From NCBI RefSeq assembly GCF_007997305.1, contig NZ_VORZ01000001.1:1364001-1428000 (forward strand): a stretch of 64,000 nt of DNA. The letters are read 5' to 3'. The notes beneath the pieces are model-generated. The model ran no database searches, was not told the DNA's origin, and saw only the letters and a list, made by a program, of their open reading frames with translations. Of this stretch, positions 48,917-57,911 are shown piece after piece (within the stretch, counting starts at the first letter, position 1; every line of letters begins with the position of its first letter). The DNA is from Psychrobacter frigidicola. Its GTDB lineage: Bacteria; Pseudomonadota; Gammaproteobacteria; Pseudomonadales; Moraxellaceae. The position numbers were made by a program, and so were the translations under genes.

Positions 48917-50983
48917 TTAGAACTGATACGTCAATGACGCTTTAATATTACGACCTGGTTCAAAATCAGTGCTCTCATCTTCTAGCGGATTGTATCTTGA
49001 AGCATGACTGGCATAGGTGTTATCAAAGATATTATACACTCCGACAGTGGCTTTTAGGCCATCAACTTGTGTTGGCGAATAGCTCATAAAGATATCATGA
49101 ACATCATAACTTGCTTTTTTGATGTCATCACCACCTGTGTTTGGCGTTACTGAAGCAACATAGGTGCTGCGCCAGCCAAGATCTGTCGTCTCTGTTGGTT
49201 CATAAGCCAAATTGACCATGTATTTATCACCAGTATCTGAGCTACTGCCAGTTTGTGAATAGATACTATGACCCGTGTCTTTACCTTTACTACGCGCATG
49301 AGCATAGCTCAAACCCATAATAAAATCATTCATTTTATAATCAGCGGCAAGCTCAACACCCTTGATCTTATAATCTTCATCTTTATTGATAGCGCCTTGG
49401 CAATCACCGCCTAACGCGCCGGTCACACAATCTAAACCTGAATGCCTACCACCACTGCGCACGTATTCAATATAGTTTTCGATATTGGTTTCAAAGTATT
49501 TACCGCTTAACTGTAGGGCATCATTAGCAGTGGTTAGACCGCGTAAAGTTGTCGCAATACCTACTTCCGCATTGTCACCTTCTTCAGCCTTTAAGTCTTT
49601 ATTGACATAGGTGCCAGCACCATCTCGATTGAAAATAGCTTGGCTTAAGTCTGGTCCGTTAAATAATTGAGTATAGCTGGCAAATACTTGTGTACGCGGC
49701 GCGATCTCATAGCTGGCCGCCAGTGCACCAACGACATTATCGTAAGTTTTGCCAGCAGACACAAATTCAGGGGACTCATAGCGGTCATAACGTACGCCAG
49801 GGGTTAAAGTTAATTTACCCATTTGCCATTGGTCTTCTAGATATACTGAAGTATTTTTGGCTTCATCATTACCTGTTACGGGTAGTTTGGTTTTACGATC
49901 AAGAGCGCCATAATCTGACTGCTTTTTGTAATGCTCTAGCCCTGTAATCAGTTTATGGCTTCCTAACGTTGAGTCAATCACACTGGTGTTTTCAATTTTC
50001 CCACCTGTGGTTTTTACTTTAGCATTCCAATCATACCCTGGCGATGTTTTGGGATCGTTATCACGCGAAATCTGTGTTTCGGTTTGATAAATGGTGGTAT
50101 CAACATCAATGAGCGAGTTTAATGGATTGAAATTGTAATCGACTGTATAAGTATCTCGCTTTACTTTTTGTGGGATTGGATCATCGCCTAGACTTGGAAA
50201 ATCTGGACGGAACGGAAAGACACCTTCTTTATCAGTACGGCTAAAGCTAGCCCCTATACGGTGATCATCTGCGATATAAGCACCAGCCTTTAGAAGGATG
50301 TTCTCGCCTTTACTGTCTTCAAACAACTCTCGACCGCTACCATCTTCACCAGAGCTTGTATCACGCTTGCCATAATAAGCCAGCAAATCAACATTGTCCG
50401 TTGGCGCTGCAAAAACGGTCGCTGAGGTTAGTAGCTCATCATTATTACTGGCATAGCCGACATGTACCTTAGCACCAATTTTCTGACCGGGTTTAAGTAG
50501 GTCTGCGGCATCAACGGTTTTAAAAGCAACCGCACCGCCAATAGCATCATTACCTAAAGTGACTGAGTTATTACCGACAGAGACATCCGCTTGTTTCAAT
50601 AAATCTGGGTCGATAGTCACGTCACCCATATGGTAGAACAGCTTGCCTTCTTGGCGCGCCCCATCAATGGTCACTTTTAAGTTACTGTCTTCAAGACCAC
50701 GAATACGAATGCGCTGGTTGATGGACGAGGTGCCACCTATGGTAACGCCTGGAATCACATTTAAAAAATCGCTCAAATGACTGGCTTGCTGCGCCGGCGT
50801 ATAGTCATCAATATAGACCTTACCTTCTTGTGCCTCTTTTCTAGCTGACTTATTGGCTGTGACTGTAATGGTCTGTAATGAGGTCTGCATTACCTCTTCA
50901 GCACTGGCTACTTGTGACCCTAGAACAGCAGCTATACCTACTGACAGCACCGTTAATCGACTAGAAAATATTGATTCACGCAT
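48917..50983 (-). CDS. TonB-dependent outer-membrane receptor
   Basis: 688 residues. Signal peptide (cleavage near VASA, about 28), TonB-box-like QTITVTA (about 37-43), plug domain (HLSDFLNVIPGVTIGG ... RIRIRGLEDSNLKVTIDGARQ) and a 22-strand barrel with terminal Phe (ASLTYQF). The plug and barrel style resembles haem/transferrin-type receptors more than classical catecholate ones. A Cys pair (LDCVTGALGGDCQ) could form a loop disulfide. It lies convergent to the siderophore ABC operon, so a siderophore substrate is also plausible. A Fur-box-like site stands about 130 bp upstream. Confidence 0.88.
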   Translation of the reverse strand: MRESIFSSRLTVLSVGIAAVLGSQVASAEEVMQTSLQTITVTANKSARKEAQEGKVYIDDYTPAQQASHLSDFLNVIPGVTIGGTSSINQRIRIRGLEDSNLKVTIDGARQEGKLFYHMGDVTIDPDLLKQADVSVGNNSVTLGNDAIGGAVAFKTVDAADLLKPGQKIGAKVHVGYASNNDELLTSATVFAAPTDNVDLLAYYGKRDTSSGEDGSGRELFEDSKGENILLKAGAYIADDHRIGASFSRTDKEGVFPFRPDFPSLGDDPIPQKVKRDTYTVDYNFNPLNSLIDVDTTIYQTETQISRDNDPKTSPGYDWNAKVKTTGGKIENTSVIDSTLGSHKLITGLEHYKKQSDYGALDRKTKLPVTGNDEAKNTSVYLEDQWQMGKLTLTPGVRYDRYESPEFVSAGKTYDNVVGALAASYEIAPRTQVFASYTQLFNGPDLSQAIFNRDGAGTYVNKDLKAEEGDNAEVGIATTLRGLTTANDALQLSGKYFETNIENYIEYVRSGGRHSGLDCVTGALGGDCQGAINKDEDYKIKGVELAADYKMNDFIMGLSYAHARSKGKDTGHSIYSQTGSSSDTGDKYMVNLAYEPTETTDLGWRSTYVASVTPNTGGDDIKKASYDVHDIFMSYSPTQVDGLKATVGVYNIFDNTYASHASRYNPLEDESTDFEPGRNIKASLTYQF

Positions 50984-51110
50984 AACGCACTCACTTTATA
51001 AAACTTAAGAATTATTGATAACGAGGCTACTCAATAAAAAATATTAGTTGAGTAATAGCCTACAAATTAAGAGATGAAATTAAAACTGTAAATGCTATTA
51101 GAAATGTAAA

Positions 51111-51125
51111 TGATAATAGTTAACA
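51111..51125. promoter_or_regulatory. Fur-box-like site upstream of the TonB-dependent receptor
   Basis: TGATAATAGTTAACA matches TGATAATNATTATCA at 12 of 14 informative positions, about 130 bp before the receptor start. Confidence 0.55.
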
Positions 51126-51317
51126 TTTGAGAACGAAAGTATAATAACGAATTGTTAATAATTAAGCAACATTTGAAATAAAAAATATTTTTATGTTCTA
51201 AATGACCACTGATTTAGGAACAGCGGTCACTTAGTAGGCGTTAAAAAAGAGAATAGTTTATCTTAAGAACTACATAAAGAAAAGCTCATGAAAAGTTAAC
51301 TTACTTGTATATTAAAA

Positions 51318-51341
51318 AAACCTGACCAGTTGGTCAGGTTT
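51318..51341. promoter_or_regulatory. RutR-type palindrome, possibly also the regulator's terminator
   Basis: Perfect palindrome AAACCTGACCA-GT-TGGTCAGGTTT. Its core CTGACCANNTGGTCAG matches the RutR consensus TTGACCANNTGGTCAA except at the outermost bases. It lies 130 bp past the TetR-family stop and is A/T-flanked, so it may also terminate transcription. Confidence 0.6.
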
Positions 51342-51470
51342 TAATCTGCATTAACGAACAAAATGATTGATAATAGCTGATACCTATTGTCAGCCGTTAG
51401 TACTAGAAAATAAATATATTTTTGCTGTTTACCAAAACCATTTTACCATTGAGTGGGTTTAACTTAATTA

Positions 51471-52145
51471 TCATCCAAGTCCGCAACCACGTAAGATAAA
51501 GGGCACTAAGAAGTCAGCAGCACGGGCTTCATCTTCTTCATCGTAAGCCTTTTTCCCCATTAAGCCGACGATTTCAGTTTCAAATTCAGCATAACGTTGC
51601 GTCGTTGCCCAAATTAAAATTAATAATTGCAAGGGATCCTCAATACCGATTTTGCCTTGTTGATGCCATATTTTCATGACTTGTATCTTATCAAGCGCCC
51701 ATTCTTGCATCGTTGTGGACATGAAGTCATGCAAGTGCGGTGCACCGCCGATCACTTCAACAGCAAATAGTTTATGACGATTAGGGTGCACAAAGGCTTG
51801 ATGAAGCTTGGTACGGACGAACTTTTCGATGACCGTTTTTGGATCACTGTCCACGGTCATGGTCACTAAGCCCTCGTTCCATTCTTGAATAATAGAGCGC
51901 AGTACCACCCTGTATAGATTTTTCTTGTTTTTAAAGTAGTAATGAATATTGGCTTTAGGAAGTCCTGCTCGATCGGCGATACCTTGCATAGTGGCACCGC
52001 GGTAGCTTTTGAGGACGAACTCCTCTTCAGCCGCCATTAAAATCAGTTCCTGGTTGCGCGCACGGATATCTTGCTGACTGCGCGGGGTAGGTGCTTCCGA
52101 TGCACACGAATTATCTTTGTGATTATTTTGAGTCATAATGGTCAT
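51471..52145 (-). CDS. RutR-like TetR-family regulator
   Basis: 224 residues. N-terminal helix-turn-helix (YRGATMQGIADRAGLPKANIHYYFKNKKNLYRVVL) and a C-terminal domain matching RutR over its length: IIQEWNEGL, HKLFAVEVIGGAPHLHDFM, DPLQLLILIWATTQRYAEFE and GLMGKKAY. RutR binds uracil and related bases and controls pyrimidine and purine breakdown. Here the divergent neighbour is the urate/allantoin gene set, and a near-perfect RutR-type operator lies between them at 52264-52279. The ligand is probably a nucleobase or a pathway intermediate (inference). An alternative start is the ATG at 52136. Confidence 0.85.
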   Translation of the reverse strand: MTIMTQNNHKDNSCASEAPTPRSQQDIRARNQELILMAAEEEFVLKSYRGATMQGIADRAGLPKANIHYYFKNKKNLYRVVLRSIIQEWNEGLVTMTVDSDPKTVIEKFVRTKLHQAFVHPNRHKLFAVEVIGGAPHLHDFMSTTMQEWALDKIQVMKIWHQQGKIGIEDPLQLLILIWATTQRYAEFETEIVGLMGKKAYDEEDEARAADFLVPFILRGCGLG

Positions 52146-52263
52146 AACTTAGGCCATACGGCATTTTTGTTAGAAAAAACGTTATATTCTGGTTAGCAGT
52201 TACAATAAATACTACTATTTATGGAACATAACACTACAAATTGAAAGTTTTTGTATAAAATAG

Positions 52264-52279
52264 TTGACCAAATGGTCAG
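52264..52279. promoter_or_regulatory. RutR-type operator between regulator and purine genes
   Basis: TTGACCAAATGGTCAG matches TTGACCANNTGGTCAA at 13 of 14 informative positions. It lies 119 bp upstream of the TetR-family gene and about 180 bp upstream of uraD, well placed to control both. Confidence 0.75.
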
Positions 52280-52457
52280 GTTTTTGCACAATAGACAATA
52301 TAAACCAATTACGTTTTAATTAGTATCCCTTTAGCAAACGATTTATGGGGTTACGCCTTATAGAGTTATAAAATTTAAGCGTTATGCAAAGGGATTGCTA
52401 TATCATCGTTGCCTGATAGACTATCGGGCTTCCCTATTAAAAGAAAAGGATGTCATC

Positions 52458-52979
52458 ATGAGCTTAACCCTGTCAGAATTTAACGACCTATCCCAAGAAG
52501 ATGCTACAGCACAACTGTTAACCTGTTGTACTAGCACTAGCTGGGCACAAACCCTTGCCAGCGCCCGCCCTTTTGCAGATATTGATGCCATGCTTGTCGC
52601 TAATGATGACGCTTGGAATAAAGCGCAAACCAGCGAAGCCAATTTAATTGAAGCTTTTGACGGTCATCCGCAAATTGGCAACGTCGACTCATTAAAAGAA
52701 AAATATCGTAACACCCAAGACAGCGCAGCGCATGAACAATCAGGCGCGAATGATGCTGAAGACCAAGTGCTTGAGGCACTCGCCCAAGGCAATCAAGACT
52801 ATCTTGATAAGTTTGGTTTTATTTTTATTGTATTCGCAACGGGCAAAAGTGCCCAGCAAATGCTTGACTTACTATTAGCGCGTCTACCCAATGACCGTGA
52901 AACTGAACTGGCGAACGCTGCTGCTGAGCAAAATAAAATTACGCGTCTACGTATCCAAAAGCTATTAGGCGCCGCATAA
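52458..52979 (+). CDS. uraD: 2-oxo-4-hydroxy-4-carboxy-5-ureidoimidazoline (OHCU) decarboxylase
   Basis: 173 residues from the ATG at 52458 (AAGGAT ribosome site); the 21 codons upstream in frame are not family-like. Decarboxylates OHCU to S-(+)-allantoin, the last step of ureide formation from urate. Family features: LIEAFDGHPQIGNVDSLKEKY (with the conserved HPxIG) and the C-terminal ELANAAAEQNKITRLRIQKL. Length is typical. First gene of the purine set, downstream of the RutR-type operator. Confidence 0.92.
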   Translation: MSLTLSEFNDLSQEDATAQLLTCCTSTSWAQTLASARPFADIDAMLVANDDAWNKAQTSEANLIEAFDGHPQIGNVDSLKEKYRNTQDSAAHEQSGANDAEDQVLEALAQGNQDYLDKFGFIFIVFATGKSAQQMLDLLLARLPNDRETELANAAAEQNKITRLRIQKLLGAA

Positions 52980-53081
52980 ACTATCAGATTAATAACACAC
53001 GCTTGATATCTAATAAACGATGTCAGCATAAAATTTATACGATAAGACTCTATCGTTATTTACCTATAATAAGGAAGCATT

Positions 53082-53441
53082 ATGTCAGCCACCCTATCAT
53101 CACACATTTTAGACACTCATCTTGGTAAACCTGCTGCTGATATCGCAGTTACCTTACATCGCATCAAAGACAGTGGCGATGCTACATTACTAGCCAATGG
53201 TACGACCAACAATGATGGCCGCGTTGCACCAGATAGCTGGGCTGCTGTTGATGGTGCTGATTGCGACTTAAGTGCTGGTCGTTATACCTTGACCTTTGAT
53301 ACCCAATCTTATTTTGACGCGCAAAAGCTGACAGCGTTCTATCCGCAAGTTGTGATTGACTTTGTGGTAAGCGATGCCAGTCATTATCATGTGCCGCTAT
53401 TACTTAGCGCCCATGGCTATGGCACGTATCGCGGTTCGTAA
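53082..53441 (+). CDS. uraH: 5-hydroxyisourate hydrolase
   Basis: 119 residues, transthyretin-fold protein. Hydrolyses 5-hydroxyisourate to OHCU. The start SSHILDTHLGKPAADIAVTL and the C-terminal tetrapeptide YRGS (CxxxGTYRGS-type ending, here YGTYRGS) are diagnostic of HIU hydrolases rather than true transthyretins; HYHVPLLLS is also typical. Ribosome site AAGGAAG. It lies 102 bp after uraD and is followed by a hairpin. Confidence 0.93.
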   Translation: MSATLSSHILDTHLGKPAADIAVTLHRIKDSGDATLLANGTTNNDGRVAPDSWAAVDGADCDLSAGRYTLTFDTQSYFDAQKLTAFYPQVVIDFVVSDASHYHVPLLLSAHGYGTYRGS

Positions 53442-53794
53442 GTTTATAAGGGCTATCAAGTTCTTAAGACTTGGTTTCTAGGATTTGATAGCCCCATTAA
53501 ATACGAATATTATTTTTATTATCCAAGAACATCACAAATCGCTAACTCTGGTAGTTTGATTCGTTGTTTTGATTAATGTATTCAAATCAATTCAACGAAT
53601 TGCTTATTGATATAACGTCGTTTAATTCTAGCTACTCCTATGGATGGTATCGTAGCAATTAGACATCAGATATCTAAGCCGGCCTTTCTACTCTTGGTTT
53701 CATTATGTTGGTATCACTAGATTGTTATACCAACATGATGCGCCGCCGCCGTTAACACCTACTAAGACATAGCAATACAAAAGGACACTCGTGC
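53442..53794. promoter_or_regulatory. Structured uraH-puuD intergenic region
   Basis: 353 bp holding three inverted repeats. GGGCTATCAA / TTGATAGCCC (53450-53459, 53485-53494) is perhaps the uraH terminator. A 14-of-16 dyad lies at 53559-53574 / 53585-53600. A perfect ATGTTGGTAT / ATACCAACAT lies at 53705-53714 / 53727-53736. puuD may have its own promoter here. Confidence 0.5.
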
Positions 53795-55057
53795 ATGGGC
53801 GCATATTATCTCGATTGGTTAAACTTATTCTTCCGCTGGTTTCACGTCATTGCTGGTGTGGCATGGATTGGCGCCTCATTCTACTTCGTATGGCTCGATA
53901 TGAGCTTACAGAAGCCGCCCAAATGGAAAGCTGATAAAGGCATTTCAGGTGACCTTTGGGCGGTTCATGGTGGTGGTTTCTATGAAATTGCTAAATATAA
54001 GCTTGAACCTGAAGAGATGCCAAAAACGCTACATTGGTTCAAATGGGAAGCTTACACCACATGGCTAACCGGTATGGCCATGATCTCTATCGTCTATTAT
54101 GCCAATGCAACGGCATACTTAGTTGATACCAGAAAGTTTGCTTTTACAAATTTAGAAGCTATTTTTGTAAGCTTAGCGTTCCTATTTGGTAGCTACTTAA
54201 TTTATGAATTAGTTGTACGCAGCCGTATCGGCAAAAATAAAATGGTTTTTAGTATTACTATCTTTATACTAATAATTATTGCGACGTGGGGCTCTTATCA
54301 GTTATTTAGTGATCGTGCGTCCTTTATCCACGTCGGTGCCATTTTAGGTACTATCATGGCGGGTAACGTATTCTTTGGTATTATGCCTGCTCAGCGCGCA
54401 CTCGTAGATTGCGTACGCCGCGGTGTCAAACCGGGTCCAGAAGTAGCAGATTTAGCATTGATGGCCAGAAACCGCTCAGTGATGAATAACTACTTTACCC
54501 TACCCCTAATCTTTACCATGATTAGTAATCACTATCCAATGATGTATTCATTTGGAAATGGTAAGGGTTGGTTGGTACTAGTATTCGTTGGTATCATCAC
54601 TGCGACTGCTCGTCATTACTTTAACCTGAAACATTTGGGTCACAACAAACCAGGTTACTTAATCGTTCCTGCAATTGCGACGCTTGCGTTAATTTTCTGG
54701 ATGCGTCCTGCCCCAATTGAAGCAGCACCTGTCACTCAACCAGTAGCTTCTGCTACCACTGATAACGCAGGCGAGTCAACAACTGCTGAAGCCGTTCCTG
54801 TTTCTGCCTCAGGTGATGATGATGCCATTATGGCTGTTGTACATGAGCGCTGTAGCGTTTGTCATGCTGAGAAGCCTACGAATGCGACGGTTAATGCGCC
54901 ACCATTAGGTATTATTCTTGCTACAACAGCGGACTTAAAAACACACAAAGCTAAAATCGTAACGTCATTACAGACTAATTATATGCCATTGGGCAATATT
55001 ACTGAGATGACTGATGAAGAGCGTCAGCAAGTTCTAGTATATACTTCGGCTTTATAA
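53795..55057 (+). CDS. puuD: Membrane-bound urate hydroxylase with cytochrome c domain
   Basis: 420 residues. Oxidises urate to 5-hydroxyisourate and passes electrons to the respiratory chain through its haem. About 8 hydrophobic segments occupy residues 10-310 (WFHVIAGVAWIGASFYFVWLD at the start). A Ala/Thr/Ser-rich linker follows (about 315-345), then a cytochrome c domain with haem motif CSVCH and axial-Met region NYMPLGNITEMTDEE. It replaces the soluble cofactorless uricase of other organisms. AAGGACA precedes the start. A strong terminator follows, so the downstream genes are not on the same transcript. Confidence 0.93.
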   Translation: MGAYYLDWLNLFFRWFHVIAGVAWIGASFYFVWLDMSLQKPPKWKADKGISGDLWAVHGGGFYEIAKYKLEPEEMPKTLHWFKWEAYTTWLTGMAMISIVYYANATAYLVDTRKFAFTNLEAIFVSLAFLFGSYLIYELVVRSRIGKNKMVFSITIFILIIIATWGSYQLFSDRASFIHVGAILGTIMAGNVFFGIMPAQRALVDCVRRGVKPGPEVADLALMARNRSVMNNYFTLPLIFTMISNHYPMMYSFGNGKGWLVLVFVGIITATARHYFNLKHLGHNKPGYLIVPAIATLALIFWMRPAPIEAAPVTQPVASATTDNAGESTTAEAVPVSASGDDDAIMAVVHERCSVCHAEKPTNATVNAPPLGIILATTADLKTHKAKIVTSLQTNYMPLGNITEMTDEERQQVLVYTSAL

Positions 55058-55092
55058 TCTAATAGCAGCGGTAACTGTATAATAAGTATATT

Positions 55093-55125
55093 AAAAATAG
55101 CCGGTCTAAATGACCGGCTATTTTT
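55093..55125 (+). terminator. Rho-independent terminator of puuD
   Basis: A perfect 14-bp stem (AAAAATAGCCGGTC / GACCGGCTATTTTT, loop TAAAT), 35 bp past the stop. Confidence 0.93.
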
Positions 55126-55252
55126 ATGTAGGATTTTTTATGATCTAGATGTTTCTACATAAAAATAGCTTCGTAACGTTTTAGCATATCGCCTCTTATC
55201 CCCTTTTTTATCATATTTTAAAGAGGTAAATTAATAATTATCTTGACCGAAC

Positions 55253-55284
55253 TGTCCGATGCCCTTAATGTCCGATGTCCTTAA
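55253..55284. repeat. 16-bp tandem direct repeat before the permease remnant
   Basis: TGTCCGATGCCCTTAA and TGTCCGATGTCCTTAA are adjacent (15 of 16 identical). They follow a TTGACCG half-site-like sequence at 55243. Probably slippage; possible regulatory element. Confidence 0.6.
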
Positions 55285-55351
55285 AGTAAAGCGGACTTAA
55301 ATTTAGCCGCAATCCTCTAAAAGAAATTACGGATATCTGACAAACGGTAGC

Positions 55352-56190
55352 AAACACAACAGTATCAAAGTATTTGTAATCACAGTCAGCTTGATCCGGC
55401 TATTAAAAACTTAAGACTATATAATGAAGGTTTAGCACCACTCAAGCCAGAAAATCGTACGTGGGGCTGGTTTGCTATATTTAACGTCTGGTCCAATGGT
55501 ATACAGAGCTTATTGGGCTATACCCTGCAGCCTTGTTATTTTTAAGTTATAGCTTGATTGGCTGGTGGGTAATGGCAGCGATTATATGTACCGGCTTTGT
55601 CGCGATGTTTATGGTCAATCTGACTGGTAGGCCTAGCGTCAAATACGGTATCCCGTTTCCAGTATTGATACGGGCAAGCCTTAGTGTTAGTGGCGCAAAC
55701 TTACCAGCAGTACTACGTGCCATCATTAGTATTTTTTGGTACGGGGTGCAAACTTATTTTGCATCGATCGCAGTCGCGCTTTTGATGGCGGTGGTATGGT
55801 ATCAATCAGGGTCTGAGTTGCTGCCAGCAATCAGCTCTATTTTTACCGGCACCAATAATTATAACGATAATCAATTGCAAGCATTTACGGCTATAATGAG
55901 TGGGTACGATGGTTGCTTATTTTGCCGCCGTAGTAATTAACTTTAGCGACTTCTCGCGCTTTTTGCGCAGTGAACGAGATATGAAGATCGGTTACTTAAT
56001 TGATTTACCCATCAATATGTTTTTCTTATCATTTATCGCCTTAGTGATTACTGAGGGTACACTCGTATTGTTTAGCGAGGCGCTGCCTAACCCTTCAGAT
56101 ATCGTTGAGAAAATAAATGCACTCCCTTTGACTAAGTTTGAAGCTTGTAGCTTCTTATTATGTTCAGCTATTGGAAGTCATATCTATTAG
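55352..56190 (+). pseudogene. Decayed NCS1-family allantoin/nucleobase permease
   Basis: Reading three frames in succession gives one NCS1 permease: HSQLDPAIKNLRLYNEGLAP and RTWGWFAIFNVWSNGIQSLL (from 55381), then LIGWWVMAAIICTGFVAMFM to AISSIFTG (from about 55548), then YFAAVVINFSDFSRFLRSER to SEALPNPSDIVEKINALPLT (to 56150). Frameshifts are near 55545 and 55905-55920. No in-frame start codon precedes the first part, and the C-terminal portion after about residue 290 is missing. It would have imported allantoin or a related ureide and sits in the right place, between puuD and puuE. It cannot be functional as it stands. Another importer must be used if the pathway still takes up allantoin. 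Confidence 0.88.
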
Positions 56191-56930
56191 ATGTTACTGC
56201 GCCAATAAACAATAAAGCCAAACTCAATAAATAATAAAAAAAACGACAATATAAAGTGTTAAGTCAGTACAAATAGCATTACTTTTGTACTGCCTCTCTC
56301 TTTATTATTAGTTTTTATAAATATAAAGCAAAATTATCTTGACCAAAGCATCAGATACACATACAGTAATACAGAATTAGTAATGATTGCCATTTGTCAG
56401 AATGTAGAACGACTGGTTAATAATCATTTCTAGATCCTACAAACTAGACGCTACAAAATAATAGTAAAAAATGGCATTCGCTAGTATTTCAAGTAAGTGG
56501 TTATGATGCTTAGCTTGATGGTGTTATAATTCTTATAACGCTCTAATTGACAACGTATTACTATCTAAAATACTCAGCCTAAAACATTCAGCACTATCAC
56601 AGCCCCAACGCTGTACCTAGGTCTGCTAGATTTTATCTCTAGCCTGACCGAACAATATCTAAAACTTATTCAGCGATACCTGCGCCTCTACCCTATTGAG
56701 TAGCTACTCATAAGTTAAAATGGTGGCTTACTCTAAAGCACGCGCTCATCACATTGACCATCAAGTCCAGCTTGCTGATTGATTTGCGTGTGGCTAGCTT
56801 GTTTATATCAAATAACCAGTTTGTTTATATCAAATAAGTTAGGTCTGTCCAGTTAGTTTTTAGCCAAGGATTAGGCGCATGATTGCTGCTAGACAAACAA
56901 TCACTCTGTTTTTATAAAGGACTCTCTACG
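56191..56930. other. Gene-free stretch between the permease remnant and puuE
   Basis: About 740 bp without a gene. It has a 9-bp hairpin (CAGTACAAA 56265-56273 / TTTGTACTG 56284-56292), TTGACCA half-sites at 56338 and 56754, and two 17-bp direct repeats before puuE. No recognisable C-terminal permease remnant was found; it may be further decayed. Confidence 0.5.
56799..56837. repeat. 17-bp direct repeats upstream of puuE
   Basis: TTGTTTATATCAAATAA occurs at 56799-56815 and again at 56821-56837, a 22-bp period (two turns of DNA). It lies about 95-130 bp before puuE and may be a paired regulator site or a duplication. Confidence 0.6.
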
Positions 56931-57911
56931 ATGACAAAAAAAATCACTAGCGACTTTGATCAGGACGCCTATCCTCGTGACCTAAAAGGCTATGGTGGCA
57001 ATCCACCAAAAGCCAATTGGCCAGGTGGCGCAAAAATCGCTGTTCAATTCGTACTGAATATTGAAGAGGGCGCAGAAAACAGTGTCATTCATGGCGATGG
57101 TCAGTCTGAGCGCTTTTTATCTGATGTCTTAGGGACACCAGAATTTAACAATCGTCATCAGTCTATTGAGTCAGCCTTTGAATATGGTAGCCGCGTTGGC
57201 GTTTGGCGTGTACTCGATGTGTTCAAAGAGTACGGTCTACCTATCACCACCTTTACCTGTGCCGCAGCAGCTGAGAAGACCCCGCATATCATTGAGCGCG
57301 TCTTAGAAGATGGCCATGAAATTGCAAGCCACGGCCTGCGCTGGATTACTTATCAGGACATGTACCGCGAGACGGAACGTGCGCATGTACAAGCCGCCAC
57401 TAAAATATTTGATCGGATGCTGGGCGGACAGCCATTAGGCTGGTACACTGGCCGCGATAGCCCTAACACGCGTGAATTGGTCGCTGAGCAAGGCGGTTAT
57501 ATTTATGACTCCGATTCTTACGCAGATGAGCTTCCGTATTGGCTCAATGTCAAAGTAGAAGACGGTAGCAGCATCGTCCGTAAGCCGCATTTGGTTATCC
57601 CTTATACCCTTGAAACCAATGACATGCGTTTTACCTCAAGCCCAGGCTTTACTAATGCTGAACCTTTTTACCAATACCTAAAAGACAGCTTTGATACCTT
57701 ATATGAAGAAGGCGCAGACACGCCAAAAATGCTGACGATCGGTCTGCATTGCCGTATCATCGGCCGTGCTGGTCGCATTACTGCACTCAAGCAATTTTTA
57801 AAGTATATCACCAGCAAGCCTGACGTTTGGGTATGCCGCCGCGATGAAATTGCTAAGCACTGGTATGAAAATCATCCAGCCACTGCAGACAACAGCGCAG
57901 ACTGGATGTAA
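56931..57911 (+). CDS. puuE: Allantoinase PuuE (polysaccharide-deacetylase type)
   Basis: 326 residues from the ATG at 56931 (AAGGACT ribosome site); an upstream in-frame extension has no site. Metal-independent allantoinase of the polysaccharide deacetylase superfamily, opening allantoin to allantoate. Visible are YPRDLKGYGGNPPKANWPGGAKIAVQ at the start, FEYGSRVGVWRVLDVFKE, the HEIASHGLRW motif, and GRDSPNTRELVAEQGGYIYDS. The family is distinct from the dihydroorotase-like AllB. It follows the gap with direct repeats and probably has its own promoter. Confidence 0.93.
   Translation: MTKKITSDFDQDAYPRDLKGYGGNPPKANWPGGAKIAVQFVLNIEEGAENSVIHGDGQSERFLSDVLGTPEFNNRHQSIESAFEYGSRVGVWRVLDVFKEYGLPITTFTCAAAAEKTPHIIERVLEDGHEIASHGLRWITYQDMYRETERAHVQAATKIFDRMLGGQPLGWYTGRDSPNTRELVAEQGGYIYDSDSYADELPYWLNVKVEDGSSIVRKPHLVIPYTLETNDMRFTSSPGFTNAEPFYQYLKDSFDTLYEEGADTPKMLTIGLHCRIIGRAGRITALKQFLKYITSKPDVWVCRRDEIAKHWYENHPATADNSADWM

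Larger units (their letters stand above)
50984..51470. other. Region between the receptor and the TetR-family gene
   Basis: About 490 bp without a gene. It holds the receptor promoter, a Fur-box-like site (51111-51125) and the palindrome at 51318-51341 that matches the RutR-type operator core. Confidence 0.5.
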
